NCBI RefSeq assembly: GCF_014650075.1
Contig: NZ_BMUG01000005.1
Span: 248,001 to 312,000, forward strand
Source: Streptomyces microflavus
Lineage (GTDB): Bacteria; Actinomycetota; Actinomycetes; Streptomycetales; Streptomycetaceae
Reading direction: 5' to 3'
Length of the DNA stretch: 64,000 nt
Made by a program: the position numbers and the translations under genes. The notes beneath the pieces were generated by a model. It saw nothing but the letters and a program-made list of their open reading frames with translations, made no database searches and was not told where the DNA came from. Positions 28,715-38,659 of this stretch are shown here, in pieces; within the stretch, counting starts at the first letter, position 1; each line of letters begins with the position of its first letter.

Positions 28715-31700
28715 TCACTTCTCCAGCTCGGTGAGTCGGTCGGCGACCACGCGGGCGATGTGCGCGATCGGTTCGGGCAGGGTCATGTCCTTGTGCGAGC
28801 AGGCGACGTTCGTGTTGTCGATGCGCCCGCTCACATACGGGGTCCAGGTCTCCGGCGTCAGGGTGTCGTCGATGGTGTCCACCGTGGCCCGGAAGAACAG
28901 CACATCGCCCCGGAACACCCGGTGGTCGTAGGCCCGTACGAGATCGTTGGTGTTGAGGTACACCTCGCCGAGCGCCTCGATCTTCGCGGCCGAGAGCGCG
29001 GCCAGCGGGGAGCCCTCGCGGCGCAGCACCTCCACCACGTTCGCCGTCGTCAGCTCCTTGTCGCCGAGGCTGTCGGGGCCGTAACCGCCCATGGTCAGCA
29101 GCGATTCGAGCGGCTCGGCCCGGTCGGGCACCGGTAGATCGCGGAAGCCCTCGGCGGGGTAGGCGTCGAGGATCGCAAGCAACTCGACCTCGTGGCCCGC
29201 CTCTTGGAGCACCGCCGCGATCGCGTGGGCGATGATGCCGCCGGTCGACCAGCCGAGCAGCCGGTAGGGCCCCTCCGGCTGGACCTCGCGGATACGGGAG
29301 GCGTAGTGGGCGGCCAGCTCCTCCAGGGTGGCGGGCAGGGGCTCGTCCGCCGTCGCCTCACCGACGCCCTGGGCCTGGAGACCGTAGATCGGCACATCGG
29401 CCGGGAGATGGCGGATCAGACCGGCGTAGCACCAGCTCAGACCGCCCGCCGGGTGCACGCAGTGGACGGGGGAGCGGTCGCCGGGGCGGGCGGGCCGCAG
29501 CGGCAGCAGCACGTCGAGCGGATCGTCCTCGCGCGAGATGTCCAGCGCCGCGTCCAGGGCGGCGGGCGTCGGCGCCTGGAAGACCGTACCGATCGACACC
29601 TCGATGCCGAACGCGGCCCTGATCCGCCCCGCGAGGCGCACCGCGAGCAGCGAATGGCCGCCCAGGTCGAAGAAGTTGTCCTCCACCCCGGCCGACGGCA
29701 GCCCCAGCACCTCGGCGAAGACCGAGCAGAGCTGCTCCTCGCGGACCGTGCGCGGCGCCCGGCCCCCGCCGCCCACCGGAACATTCGGCGCGGGCAGCGC
29801 CTTGCGGTCCAGCTTGCCGTTGCCGGTCAGCGGCAGCCGGTCCAGCACGACCACGGCCGAGGGCACCATGTGCACCGGCAGCAACGCCGCCGCGTGCTCG
29901 CGCAGCTCGCCCGGGACCGGGTCGGTGCCGGGCGCGGAAACCACGTAGCCGACCAGCCGCTTGTCGCCCGGCACATCCTCACGGACCACGACCGCCACAT
30001 CCGCGACCTCCGGATGCGCGGCCAATACGGCCTCGATCTCGCCCAGTTCGATGCGGAACCCGCGGATCTTCACCTGCTGGTCGCCGCGCCCGAAGTACTC
30101 CAGCGTTCCATCGGCACGCCGCCGGGCGAGGTCGCCCGAGCGGTACATCCGGGTCCCGCTCTCCCCGAAGAGATGCGCGAACGGATCGGCGACGAAGCGC
30201 CCCGCCGTCAGGTCCGGGCGGCCCAGATAGCCGAGGGCCACGCCCTGGCCGGCGACGTACATCTCGCCGGTGACCCCGGGCGGCACCGGCTGGAGACGGT
30301 CGTCCAGCACGTAGACGCGCAGGTCGGGGATGTTGACCCCGATGGTGCTGGAGACTGCGGAGGCGGCCGTCGCCCGGTCGAGCGCCAGGTAGGAGACATG
30401 GACGGTGGTTTCGGTGATGCCGTACATGTTGACCAGCGTCGGCGCGTTCTCGTGGTGGCGCGTGTACCAGTCGGCGAGCCGCCCCAGCTCCAGCGCCTCA
30501 CCGCCGAACACCACATACCGCAGCGCCAGGTTGTGCCCGGGAGCCTCCCTGTCGGCGGCGGCCAGCTGGTAGAACGCGGACGGTGTCTGATTGAGGACGG
30601 TCACCCGCTCATCGGCCAACAGCCGCAGGAACGCCTGCGGGTCACGGCTCGTCAGATGCGGTACGACGACGACCCGTCCGCCGTACAGCAGCGCGCCCCA
30701 CAGCTCCCACACCGAGAAGTCGAAGGCGTAGGAGTGGAACAGCGTCCACACATCGTCGGGACCGAACGCGAACCAGTGCTCGGTCGCCGTCATCAGCCGC
30801 GTCACATTGTGCTGGGTGACGACAACTCCCTTGGGGCGGCCGGTGGATCCCGAGGTGTAGATGACGTACGCCGGGTCCTGCGGGCTCAGCGGCCGCGTCC
30901 GGTCCGACTGGCTCAGCGGCCCGTCCGGGAAGCCCGCCGCCTCGTCCACCGTGATCAGCGGCAGCTCGTGCGCGGGCAGCCGGTCCGCCGTCGCCGCGTC
31001 CGTGATCAGCGCGGCCGGACGGGCGTCCTCCAGCATGTACGCCAGCCGGTCCGCCGGGTAGTCCGGGTCCATCGGCAGATACGCGGCGCCCGACAACGAC
31101 ACCGCGAGCAGCCCCGCCACCAGGTCCAGCGAGCGCGGCAGCGCGAGGGCCACGATGGAGCCGGGCCCGATGTTCCGGGAAGCCAGCAGCCGCGCCAACG
31201 ACTGCGCACGGGAAGAGAGTTGGGCGTACGTCAGCGACTCGCCCGCACAGCTCACGGCCACGCGATCCGGGTGACGGCGCGCCGCCACCTCGTAGACCTC
31301 GGTGAGGGTGAGCGGCACCGGGCGGTCGGCGGGCACGCCGTTGGCCTCGACCAGGGCGCGGTGCACCTCGTCCTCACCGAGCACGGGCAGCAGCCCGACC
31401 GGGGTCTCCGGCTCCGCTGCCGCGGCGGTCAGCAGCCGGGCCAGCCGGTCCGCGAGCGCCTGCGCGGTCGTCCGGTCGAAGAGGTCCGTGCGGAACTCCA
31501 GGAACCCGGCGATCCCGCCGCCGGCCAGCTCACCCGCGTTGAGGGTCATGTCGAACTTGGCGGTGCCCGACGGTACGGCGGCGAGCCGCGCGGTGGCGTC
31601 CGGGCCGAAGGCGGCGGGCCCGTCCGCGATCGACTGCCAGGCCAGCATCACCTGGAACAGCGGGTGCCGGGCCAGGGAGCGCGGCGGGTTCAGCGCCTCC

Positions 31701-34700
31701 ACCAGGTGGTCGAAGGGCAGCGCGTCGTGCTCGTACGCGGCGAGGGTGGTGGTGCGCACCCGGTCGAGCAGGGCGCCGAAGCCCGGGTCGCCGGAGGTGT
31801 CCGTGCGCAGGACCACGGTGTTGGTGAAGAAGCCGACCAGCCCGGCCGTGGTGTCGTCGTCGCGGCCCGCGACGGGGGTGCCGAGCGGGATGTCGGTGCC
31901 GCAGCCGTGCCGGGTCAGCAGGGCGGCGAGACCCGCCTGCACGGTCATGAAGACCGTCGCGCCGTGCGCCCGGGCCACCCGGCGCAGCGCCTCGTGCGTG
32001 GTCGCGTCCAGGGCGAACGGCACGGTGTCGCCCGCCGAGGTGGCGACGGGCGGCCGGGGCCGGTCGGTGGGCAGTTCCAGCTGGTCCGGCAGCCCGGCCA
32101 GCGCCTCGCGCCAGTGGGCGAACTGGGCCTCGGCGAGCGGGGTGGGGGCGGCGGGGGTGCCCAGGAGCTGCTGGAGCCGGGCCGCGTGGTCGACGTACTG
32201 GCCCGCCAGTGGCGTGAATGCGGGGGCGCTGCCCGCGACACGGGCGGTGTAGGCGGTCGCGAGGTCGCGGGCCAGGGGAGTGGTGGACGCGCCGTCGCCC
32301 GCGATGTGGTGGAGCAGCAGGAGCAGGGTGTGGTGGGCCGGGGAGTCGCTGAACAGGACCGTGCGCAGGGGCGGCTCGGCGGCCAGGTCGAAGCAGTGCC
32401 GCACCGCCTCGGTGAGGTCGCTGCCGGGCTCCGCGAGGCGCAGCACCGGACGGGCCGCCTCATGGCCCGGGGGAAGAATCACCTGGTGAGGGGTGCCGTC
32501 CCCGTCCGCGCCGGGACCGTTGTCAGTGGGCGGATATACCGTTCTCAGTGTCTCGTGACGGTCCACCAGATCGTGCAGGGCGAGCTGGAGCGCGTCCCGG
32601 TCGAGGGGGCCGTTGACGCTCAGGACGAGCGGGATGTTGTAGGTCGGGCTGGGGCCTTCGAGGCGGTGGAGGAACCAGAGCCGCTGCTGGGCCGGAGAGA
32701 GAGGGAGGGGACCGGTGCGGGGGACGGGCGAGAGCGGTACGGACGCGGTGGCCGCGCCGCTGCGGGTGCGGACCTGGGCGGCGATGGCCGCCGCGGTGGA
32801 GTGGCGGAAGACGTCGGCTATGGAGAACGGGACGCCGAAGTGCTCGCGGACGCGGGCGGCCAGCCGGGCGGCGAGCAGGGAGTGCCCGCCGAGGTCGAGG
32901 AAGCCCGCCTCGGCCGCCGGGGGCTCCGCGATACCGAGGACGTCGGCGTAGAGACCCCGCACGATCTCGGTGTGCGGGCCGCTCTCACCGACGACCTCCG
33001 CCCCGATGGCGGGGGAGAGCGGTTCGGGGTCGGGCAGCGCGCGGTGGTCCAGCTTGTCGTTGGCGGTACGGGGGAGGGCGTCCAGCAGCGTCACGGTCGC
33101 GGGGACCATGTGCTCGGGCAGGGCGGCGGCCAGGTGGTCGCGGAGGGCGTTCGGGGTGGGGGGTGTTCCGCCGTCCTTCACCGGGACCGCGTAGGCGAGG
33201 AGCCGCTTGCCGTGCCCGGTCTCCCGGGCGATGACGGCGGCCGCAGCGACCTGCGGGTGCGCCGCGAGCCGGGCCTGGATCTCCCCGAGCTCGATCCGGA
33301 AGCCGCGGATCTTCACCTGGTCGTCGCTGCGCCCGAGGAACTCCAGTGTGTGGTCCTCGCGGCGGCGCACCAGGTCTCCGGTGCGGTACATCCGGCCCCC
33401 GGGCACGCCGTGGAGCGCGCCGAAGGGGTCGGCGACGAACCGCTCGGCGGTCAGGTCGGGGCGGCCGAGGTAGCCGATGGCCAGGCAGGGACCGGCGATG
33501 TACAGCTCACCGGTCACCCCGGCGGGCACGGGACGCAGGGAGGAGTCCAGGACATAGGCCCGCGATCCACGCACGGGTCTGCCCCCGGGCCGGTCGGCGG
33601 AATCGCCGGGCAGCCAGTAGTAGGCGTCGACGGTCGTCTCGGTCGGGCCGTAGAGGTTGACCGGGTGCACGCCGTCGGCTGCGGTCAGCCGCTCCCAGAG
33701 GGCCGGGGGCACGGTCTCGCCGCCGACGACCAGATGGGCGGGGTGGTGGCGCCCCTCGTCCAGCAGACCTTCGGCGATCAGCGCTTCGGCGTAGGAAGGG
33801 GTGACATCGAGATAGTCGACACGATGGGTACCGACGTACGCGGTGAGGACCGCGGGGTCCCGGTAGGCGGCGTCGTCCAGCAGGTGCAGCTCATGGCCGT
33901 GGACCATCCACAGCAGCGGGTCCCAGGACGCGTCGAAGGCGAACGACGCGCTGTGGGCGACCCGGAGCCGCTCCCGGCCGGTGCGGGCGACAGCGGGGGC
34001 GATGTGGTCGGTGAGGTGGCCGGCGCCGAGGTTGGCCAGCGAGGCGTGGCTGACGAGGACGCCCTTGGGACGCCCGGTGGAACCGGAGGTGTGGATGAGA
34101 TAGGCGGCGTCACCGGGCACGGGCCCGGTGGCGGGCGGGCCGTCCGGGCAGGCGGCCAGCGCGTCGGCCGTCGCCGGCTCGTCGAGCGCGACGGTGGCGA
34201 GACCGTGCGGCGGCAGCGCGGCCAGGGTCTCGGCCGTGCCGATGACGCAGACGGGCCGGGCGTCCTCCAGGACGGCCAGCGTCCGGGCGGCGGGGTGGCC
34301 GAGGTCCAGCGGCTGGCAGACGAGGCCCGCCTTGAGCACGGCGAGCAGCGCCACCACCATGTCGGCGGTCCGGGGCAGGGCGAGCGCCACCGTGGCACCG
34401 GTCTCCGCCGGGACCGCGAGTCCGGCCAGCAGATGGGCCAGCCGGTCGGACACGGCGTCCAGCTCGGCGAAGGTGAGGGTGGCACCGGAACCGGATCCGG
34501 CACCGGCTGCAGCACCCGCGCCGGCGTCAGCACCGGAACCGGCACCGGCACCTGCACTCGCATCAGCGGCGCTCTCCGTCTCCCCGGCCCCCCGGAACGT
34601 CCCCGCCAGGGTCGAGCGTACGGCGACGGCCCCGGGCGTCAGCGCGGCCTGCGCGGTGAACGCCTGGGGGACGGTCAGGGCGATGGCGGGCTCGGTGCGG

Positions 34701-36079
34701 CCCGCCGTGGCCCCGCGCACCTGGTCGTCGGTGAGCAGGTCCAGGCTGCCGACGGGCCGGTCCGGGGCGGTGAGCAACAGTTCGGCCAGGCCGTCGAGAT
34801 AGCGCAGCCAGGTCTCCTCGTGCGCGGCGAGCCCCGCCTCCCCGTACGCGGCCGGGTCGGCGTCCAGCGTGAGCCGCAGCCCGCCGTCCGGCCCCGGGGC
34901 CGCGCCGACCGCGAGGCTCTCCACGGGACCCGCGGCGAGGTTGCGCACGGTGCCGGGGAGCCCGGCGAAGTCGAGGGCCCCGTCGAAGGGCTTGATGTTG
35001 ACCATCGGGCCGGTCAGCGGCGCGTCGGCCGACTCCAGGGCCAGGTCGCGGCGCAGGTCGGCCTGCGGGTACCGCTGGTGGCGGCGGACCTCGCGGATCT
35101 CCAGCACGACCCGGCGCAGCAGCTCGGCCCCGGTGTCCTGCGGGCGCACGGCGATCCGCAGCGGCAGCACGTTCACCGTCATGGCGGGGGTGCGCAGGGC
35201 GGCCGGGCCGCGCCGGTTGGACAGGGGCAGGCCCAGCACCACGTCCTCCGTGCCCGTGAGCCGGTGCAGATGACCGGCGGTCGCGGCGACGACGAGCTCG
35301 GCCCAGGTCGCCTTCGCGGCGCGCGCCGCCCGGGAGAGCCGGTCCAGGGTGCTCGCGGGGAGGTCGGTGATGCGGTGCAGGAGTCCGCCACCGGCAGAGG
35401 CATCGGACGTGGCGGGTGCTGGCTCGGGGGAGTACCCGGCCATGCGTTCCGCCCAGAAGGCGCGGTCCTCGGCGTACTCCTCGCCGGACAGATACGCCGC
35501 CTCGGCGTCGGTCAGCTCGCTCAGCGAGGCGAACCGGCCCTCGGGCGCGGGCTCTTCGGCGACGGCGGCCGAGTAGAGCTCGGCGACCCGGCGTCCGATC
35601 AGCGAGAGCGCGTAGGCGTCGACGGCTATGTGGTGGACGCGCTGGTACCACCAGTGGCGGCCCTCGCCCACCCGGATCAGCGCCTGCGTCATCAGCCCGT
35701 CGGCGGAGGCGAGGTCCACCGGCCGGGCCAGATCCTCCCGCATCCACGCCACGGCCTGCTCCTCCGTCAGTTCGAGGCGGTGGAGGCGGGGTTCGGTGCG
35801 CGTGACGTGCTGTACGGGTGTGCCGTCGACCTCGGTGAGCCGTACGGCCAGCGTCTCCGCCTCGCCCACGGCCCGGCCGAGGGCCTCGGTGAACAGGTCC
35901 CCGTCGAGCGGCCCCTCGATCTCCACGCGGTCGGCCGTGTTCAGCTCCGTGCCGAGCGGCGCCAATTGGTGCGCGTAGTAGATCCCCGACTGGGCGGTCA
36001 GGAGAGGCAGCGCTCGGGAGGGAGGACTGCCGGGGTGCGCTGCCGAAGAGCTGGTCGGGCGGTTCGGACGCTCATACAT
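28715..36079 (-). CDS. dhbF: two-module catechol siderophore NRPS (DhbF-like)
   Basis: This 2454-residue synthetase reads C-A-PCP-C-A-PCP-TE. The first condensation domain has HHIAVDAY (~150) and should accept DHB from the aryl carrier. A1 has LIHTSGSTGRPKG (~660). PCP1 has LGGHSL (~1060). C2 has LHHIAGDG (~1260). A2 has YTSGSTGRPKG (~1743). PCP2 has DLGGHSL (~2140). The thioesterase has GWSTGG (~2275). By alignment to GrsA, the A2 code reads D-F-W-N-V-G-M-V-H, the threonine code. The A1 code reads about D-A-D-D-V-G-L-V-D; acidic residues there suit a basic amino acid such as Arg. With a fused TE and a Fes-type esterase nearby, a cyclic trimeric (DHB-Arg-Thr) ester like griseobactin is inferred. 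A Gly/Ala/Ser-rich stretch precedes A1. An iron box lies 62-80 bases upstream. Confidence 0.95.
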   Translation of the reverse strand: MYERPNRPTSSSAAHPGSPPSRALPLLTAQSGIYYAHQLAPLGTELNTADRVEIEGPLDGDLFTEALGRAVGEAETLAVRLTEVDGTPVQHVTRTEPRLHRLELTEEQAVAWMREDLARPVDLASADGLMTQALIRVGEGRHWWYQRVHHIAVDAYALSLIGRRVAELYSAAVAEEPAPEGRFASLSELTDAEAAYLSGEEYAEDRAFWAERMAGYSPEPAPATSDASAGGGLLHRITDLPASTLDRLSRAARAAKATWAELVVAATAGHLHRLTGTEDVVLGLPLSNRRGPAALRTPAMTVNVLPLRIAVRPQDTGAELLRRVVLEIREVRRHQRYPQADLRRDLALESADAPLTGPMVNIKPFDGALDFAGLPGTVRNLAAGPVESLAVGAAPGPDGGLRLTLDADPAAYGEAGLAAHEETWLRYLDGLAELLLTAPDRPVGSLDLLTDDQVRGATAGRTEPAIALTVPQAFTAQAALTPGAVAVRSTLAGTFRGAGETESAADASAGAGAGSGADAGAGAAAGAGSGSGATLTFAELDAVSDRLAHLLAGLAVPAETGATVALALPRTADMVVALLAVLKAGLVCQPLDLGHPAARTLAVLEDARPVCVIGTAETLAALPPHGLATVALDEPATADALAACPDGPPATGPVPGDAAYLIHTSGSTGRPKGVLVSHASLANLGAGHLTDHIAPAVARTGRERLRVAHSASFAFDASWDPLLWMVHGHELHLLDDAAYRDPAVLTAYVGTHRVDYLDVTPSYAEALIAEGLLDEGRHHPAHLVVGGETVPPALWERLTAADGVHPVNLYGPTETTVDAYYWLPGDSADRPGGRPVRGSRAYVLDSSLRPVPAGVTGELYIAGPCLAIGYLGRPDLTAERFVADPFGALHGVPGGRMYRTGDLVRRREDHTLEFLGRSDDQVKIRGFRIELGEIQARLAAHPQVAAAAVIARETGHGKRLLAYAVPVKDGGTPPTPNALRDHLAAALPEHMVPATVTLLDALPRTANDKLDHRALPDPEPLSPAIGAEVVGESGPHTEIVRGLYADVLGIAEPPAAEAGFLDLGGHSLLAARLAARVREHFGVPFSIADVFRHSTAAAIAAQVRTRSGAATASVPLSPVPRTGPLPLSPAQQRLWFLHRLEGPSPTYNIPLVLSVNGPLDRDALQLALHDLVDRHETLRTVYPPTDNGPGADGDGTPHQVILPPGHEAARPVLRLAEPGSDLTEAVRHCFDLAAEPPLRTVLFSDSPAHHTLLLLLHHIAGDGASTTPLARDLATAYTARVAGSAPAFTPLAGQYVDHAARLQQLLGTPAAPTPLAEAQFAHWREALAGLPDQLELPTDRPRPPVATSAGDTVPFALDATTHEALRRVARAHGATVFMTVQAGLAALLTRHGCGTDIPLGTPVAGRDDDTTAGLVGFFTNTVVLRTDTSGDPGFGALLDRVRTTTLAAYEHDALPFDHLVEALNPPRSLARHPLFQVMLAWQSIADGPAAFGPDATARLAAVPSGTAKFDMTLNAGELAGGGIAGFLEFRTDLFDRTTAQALADRLARLLTAAAAEPETPVGLLPVLGEDEVHRALVEANGVPADRPVPLTLTEVYEVAARRHPDRVAVSCAGESLTYAQLSSRAQSLARLLASRNIGPGSIVALALPRSLDLVAGLLAVSLSGAAYLPMDPDYPADRLAYMLEDARPAALITDAATADRLPAHELPLITVDEAAGFPDGPLSQSDRTRPLSPQDPAYVIYTSGSTGRPKGVVVTQHNVTRLMTATEHWFAFGPDDVWTLFHSYAFDFSVWELWGALLYGGRVVVVPHLTSRDPQAFLRLLADERVTVLNQTPSAFYQLAAADREAPGHNLALRYVVFGGEALELGRLADWYTRHHENAPTLVNMYGITETTVHVSYLALDRATAASAVSSTIGVNIPDLRVYVLDDRLQPVPPGVTGEMYVAGQGVALGYLGRPDLTAGRFVADPFAHLFGESGTRMYRSGDLARRRADGTLEYFGRGDQQVKIRGFRIELGEIEAVLAAHPEVADVAVVVREDVPGDKRLVGYVVSAPGTDPVPGELREHAAALLPVHMVPSAVVVLDRLPLTGNGKLDRKALPAPNVPVGGGGRAPRTVREEQLCSVFAEVLGLPSAGVEDNFFDLGGHSLLAVRLAGRIRAAFGIEVSIGTVFQAPTPAALDAALDISREDDPLDVLLPLRPARPGDRSPVHCVHPAGGLSWCYAGLIRHLPADVPIYGLQAQGVGEATADEPLPATLEELAAHYASRIREVQPEGPYRLLGWSTGGIIAHAIAAVLQEAGHEVELLAILDAYPAEGFRDLPVPDRAEPLESLLTMGGYGPDSLGDKELTTANVVEVLRREGSPLAALSAAKIEALGEVYLNTNDLVRAYDHRVFRGDVLFFRATVDTIDDTLTPETWTPYVSGRIDNTNVACSHKDMTLPEPIAHIARVVADRLTELEK
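34484..34563. repeat. low-complexity simple repeat inside the NRPS gene
   Basis: Degenerate copies of GGCACCGGAACCGG-like hexamer/nonamer units fill this stretch and encode a Gly/Ala/Ser/Asp-rich segment just before the A1 core of module 1. The reading frame is intact. It lies at a domain boundary where length changes should be tolerated. Confidence 0.65.
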
Positions 36080-36140
36080 GTGTGTGACGACTCCCCTGAA
36101 GGACAACGGACACCGGGCCACCAGGCTCCCCGGTACGCAC

Positions 36141-36159
36141 TTAGGTAAGGCTAAGTTAA
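36141..36159. promoter_or_regulatory. iron box between NRPS and amidohydrolase
   Basis: TTAGGTAAGGCTAAGTTAA matches 16 of 19 consensus positions and runs on into AACCTAT. It lies 62 bases before the NRPS start and 60 before the divergent amidohydrolase start, so both are likely iron-repressed. Confidence 0.88.
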
Positions 36160-36218
36160 CCTATTTCCGACAGTGCAGGCGACCGTCCCCGGGCGGTCCG
36201 GAACGCCAGGAGAGACCC

Positions 36219-37406
36219 ATGACCGTCCCCGGAACCGAACGCGCCGCGACACAGGACTGCGAGGTGGCCGACGAGCGGCTCGGCGCCCTGAGGAGCGCCG
36301 TCCGGGACACGGTCACGATCCACGCGGAAGCCCTGCTCGACCTCAGCCGGCGCATCCACGCCGACCCCGAGACCGCCTTCGAGGAACACCGGTCCGCGGC
36401 TCTATGCGCCGAACTCCTCGCCGCGCACGGCTTCGAGGTCACCGCACCCGCCCACGGCCTGGAGACGGCCTTCCGGGCCACGATCGGCTCGGGGCCCGTC
36501 ACCGTCGCCATCGCCTGCGAGTACGACGCGCTCCCCGGCCTCGGCCACGCCTGCGGCCACAACCTGATCGCCGCCGCCGGGGTCGGCGCGGCACTCGGCC
36601 TCGCCCCGTACGCCGACGAACTCGGCCTGACCGTCCGGGTGATCGGCACCCCCGCCGAGGAGCGAGGGGCGGGCAAGGCGCTCCTCCTGGAGGCCGGAGC
36701 GTTCGACGGTGTGGACGCCGCGATGATGGTCCACCCCTGCCCCTTCGAGCTGGCCGACTTCCGCTCGTTCGCCCTGGGCACCCTGGACGTCACCTACACC
36801 GGCCGCTCCGCCCACCCCAGCCTCAACCCGCACGAGGGCCGCAACGCCGCCGACGCGCTCACGGTCGCCCAGGTCGCCCTGGGGCTGCTGCGCCAGCAAC
36901 TGCCGTCCCAGTGGCGGGTGCACGGCATCACCACGGCGGCCGGCACCTCGCCCAACGTGATACCCGACCGAGCCACCGCCACGTACGAGATCCGCGCGCT
37001 CGCCGCCGAGGACCTGCGGGAGCTGCGGCAGCGCGTCGAGGACTGCTTCCGGGCCGGTGCGCTCGCCACGGGCTGCGAAGTGACCCTGGAACAGCCCGAG
37101 CCCGACTACCTGGACTTCCGGGGCGATGCGGAGCTGCTCCGGCTATGGACCGCCAACGCCCGCGAGCTCGGCCGCGCCGAGTCCGTCGAGCGCCCGCCCT
37201 TCGCCTGCACGGACATGGGCAACGTCTCGCACGTGGTGCCGTCCATCCACCCGGTGCTGGACATCAGCGGGGGAGCCTGCGGGCCGCACGAGCCCGGGTT
37301 CGTGGCCGCCGCGGTCTCCCCGGCGGCCGAACAGGCCCTGCTGGACGGTGCGGTGGGCATGGCGTGGACGGCGGCGGACTTCGCGGCGGCCAGACAAGCT
37401 GCCTGA
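36219..37406 (+). CDS. M20-family amidohydrolase in the siderophore locus
   Basis: This zinc-dependent amidohydrolase of 395 residues resembles the Acy1L2/aminobenzoyl-glutamate hydrolase branch. Metal-binding and catalytic features are visible: CEYDALPGLGHACGHN, GTPAEERGAGK, MMVHPCP and the dimerisation-domain start YTGRSAHPSLNPHEGRNA. ATG 36219 follows AGGAG by eight bases. It shares an iron-box promoter with the NRPS and is closed by a hairpin, so it is probably a single iron-regulated gene. Its substrate is not known from sequence. It could split the DHB-Arg or Arg-Thr amide of spent siderophore after the esterase, or remove a by-product. Confidence 0.87.
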   Translation: MTVPGTERAATQDCEVADERLGALRSAVRDTVTIHAEALLDLSRRIHADPETAFEEHRSAALCAELLAAHGFEVTAPAHGLETAFRATIGSGPVTVAIACEYDALPGLGHACGHNLIAAAGVGAALGLAPYADELGLTVRVIGTPAEERGAGKALLLEAGAFDGVDAAMMVHPCPFELADFRSFALGTLDVTYTGRSAHPSLNPHEGRNAADALTVAQVALGLLRQQLPSQWRVHGITTAAGTSPNVIPDRATATYEIRALAAEDLRELRQRVEDCFRAGALATGCEVTLEQPEPDYLDFRGDAELLRLWTANARELGRAESVERPPFACTDMGNVSHVVPSIHPVLDISGGACGPHEPGFVAAAVSPAAEQALLDGAVGMAWTAADFAAARQAA

Positions 37407-37447
37407 ACGCCCGCCCCGAAGGCCTGACCTCACCGGGCCCCGCGGCC

Positions 37448-37477
37448 CGGCCCGGCCCGGAGACCCGGGCCGGGCCG
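37448..37477. terminator. hairpin between convergent amidohydrolase and receptor genes
   Basis: CGGCCCGGCCCGG (37448-37460) and CCGGGCCGGGCCG (37465-37477) pair over 13 bp with a four-base loop. It lies between two convergent iron-regulated genes. Confidence 0.8.
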
Positions 37478-37496
37478 AACGGCGTTCCGGGTGCGA

Positions 37497-38510
37497 CTAC
37501 TTGGCGGAGAGCGCCTTGACGTAGTCCTCCATCACGACGTCGGCCGCCAGCGGCCCGCCGCGGGTGGACCACACCGAGCCGTCGACCGTCACGACCTGCT
37601 TGTTCTTGACGGCGCCGAGCTCCTTGTAGGCCGGCTTGTCCTGTACGTCCTTGAGCGCCTTGGCGCCGTCCGAGGTCAGCGTCGACAGGAACAGCCAGTC
37701 GCCGTCGATCTCGTTGATCTTCTCCAGGCTCAGCGACGGGGTGTGCGCGTTGCCGTCCTTGTTCTGGGACTTGGGCCGCTTCAGCCCCATCTCCAGCGCG
37801 ACACCGCTGGCGAACTGCTTGTTCTCCATCCAGCTCGGCCCGTCCGGGTTCCAGCGGACGATGGAGACCTCGGCGCCCTTGTTGGCCCCGAGCTTCTCAC
37901 CGGCGGCCTTGGCGGCGGCCTCGTGGTCGGTGATGAACTTGTTGGCCGCGTCCAGCTTGTTCACGGCGTTGCCGACACCGCGGAAGAACAGCTTCCAGTC
38001 GTCGGTCGGCGCCATCGTCACCAGCGTGGCCGGGGTGATCTCGCGGAGCTGCTTGAGCACCTGCTCGTCCTGCATGTCACCGGCGAGGATCAGGTCGGGC
38101 TTGGCGGCGACGACCTTGTCCATGACCGGCTGGAGCAGGTTGCCGACGATGTTGATGCCCTCGACCTTGTCCGCCAGGTAGGCCGGCGGCTTGTCCAGGC
38201 CCTGCCCGTTGGTGATGCCGACCGGCTTGATGTCCAGCGCGAGCACCGCGTCCAGGTCCTCCTGGGTGAGCGTCACGATGCGCTTCGGCTCCGCGGGTAT
38301 CTCCACGGCCGTACCGGTGGCGTCCTTGACGGTCCGCGTCTTGGGCGAGGAGGAGTCCGCCTTGGCGGACTTCTCGCCGGACGGCTTGCTGTCGGCCGAG
38401 TCGGAGCCCCCTCCGCAGGCCGTCAGGAGCAGAACCGCTGCCCCGAGCGTGGCGACGGCCTGGGCCGCTCTTCGGGAGGCGGTGGGGACGGGGCGGTGGT
38501 GCAGGGTCAT
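37497..38510 (-). CDS. iron-siderophore-binding lipoprotein
   Basis: This extracellular receptor delivers the ferric siderophore to the permease. The 337-residue protein starts at ATG 38510 (GGAG six bases upstream) and has a lipoprotein signal with lipobox LLTAC near residue 32, so it is lipid-anchored to the membrane. The rest is the FepB/FecB-type periplasmic-binding fold: EPKRIVTLTQEDLDAVLALDIKPVGIT, AAKPDLILAGDM and a long central helix. The upstream iron box at 38592-38610 serves it and the divergent ATPase gene. Confidence 0.94.
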   Translation of the reverse strand: MTLHHRPVPTASRRAAQAVATLGAAVLLLTACGGGSDSADSKPSGEKSAKADSSSPKTRTVKDATGTAVEIPAEPKRIVTLTQEDLDAVLALDIKPVGITNGQGLDKPPAYLADKVEGINIVGNLLQPVMDKVVAAKPDLILAGDMQDEQVLKQLREITPATLVTMAPTDDWKLFFRGVGNAVNKLDAANKFITDHEAAAKAAGEKLGANKGAEVSIVRWNPDGPSWMENKQFASGVALEMGLKRPKSQNKDGNAHTPSLSLEKINEIDGDWLFLSTLTSDGAKALKDVQDKPAYKELGAVKNKQVVTVDGSVWSTRGGPLAADVVMEDYVKALSAK

Positions 38511-38591
38511 CAAGGGCTCCGGAATCAACGGGACATGAAGCGACGAGGGTCTTTCGGCAGCACGGGGGCCACCGACGACCACTCGGCGAGC

Positions 38592-38610
38592 TAAGGTTAG
38601 CCTTACTTTA
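38592..38610. promoter_or_regulatory. iron box between receptor and ATPase genes
   Basis: TAAGGTTAGCCTTACTTTA is a degenerate but clear iron box in the 149-base divergent region, 82 bases before the receptor start and 50 before the ATPase start. Confidence 0.8.
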
Positions 38611-38659
38611 GTGGTGTCAGGCAAGGTGATGCCCCATTTCTTCGGAAAGGCCGGTCCTC

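Noticed and set aside
29192..36148. A 2318-codon open frame antisense to the NRPS
   Set aside because: It is a GC-bias shadow: it mirrors the NRPS codons, is Arg/Gly/Gln-rich with no domains, and the opposite strand has clear NRPS motifs throughout.
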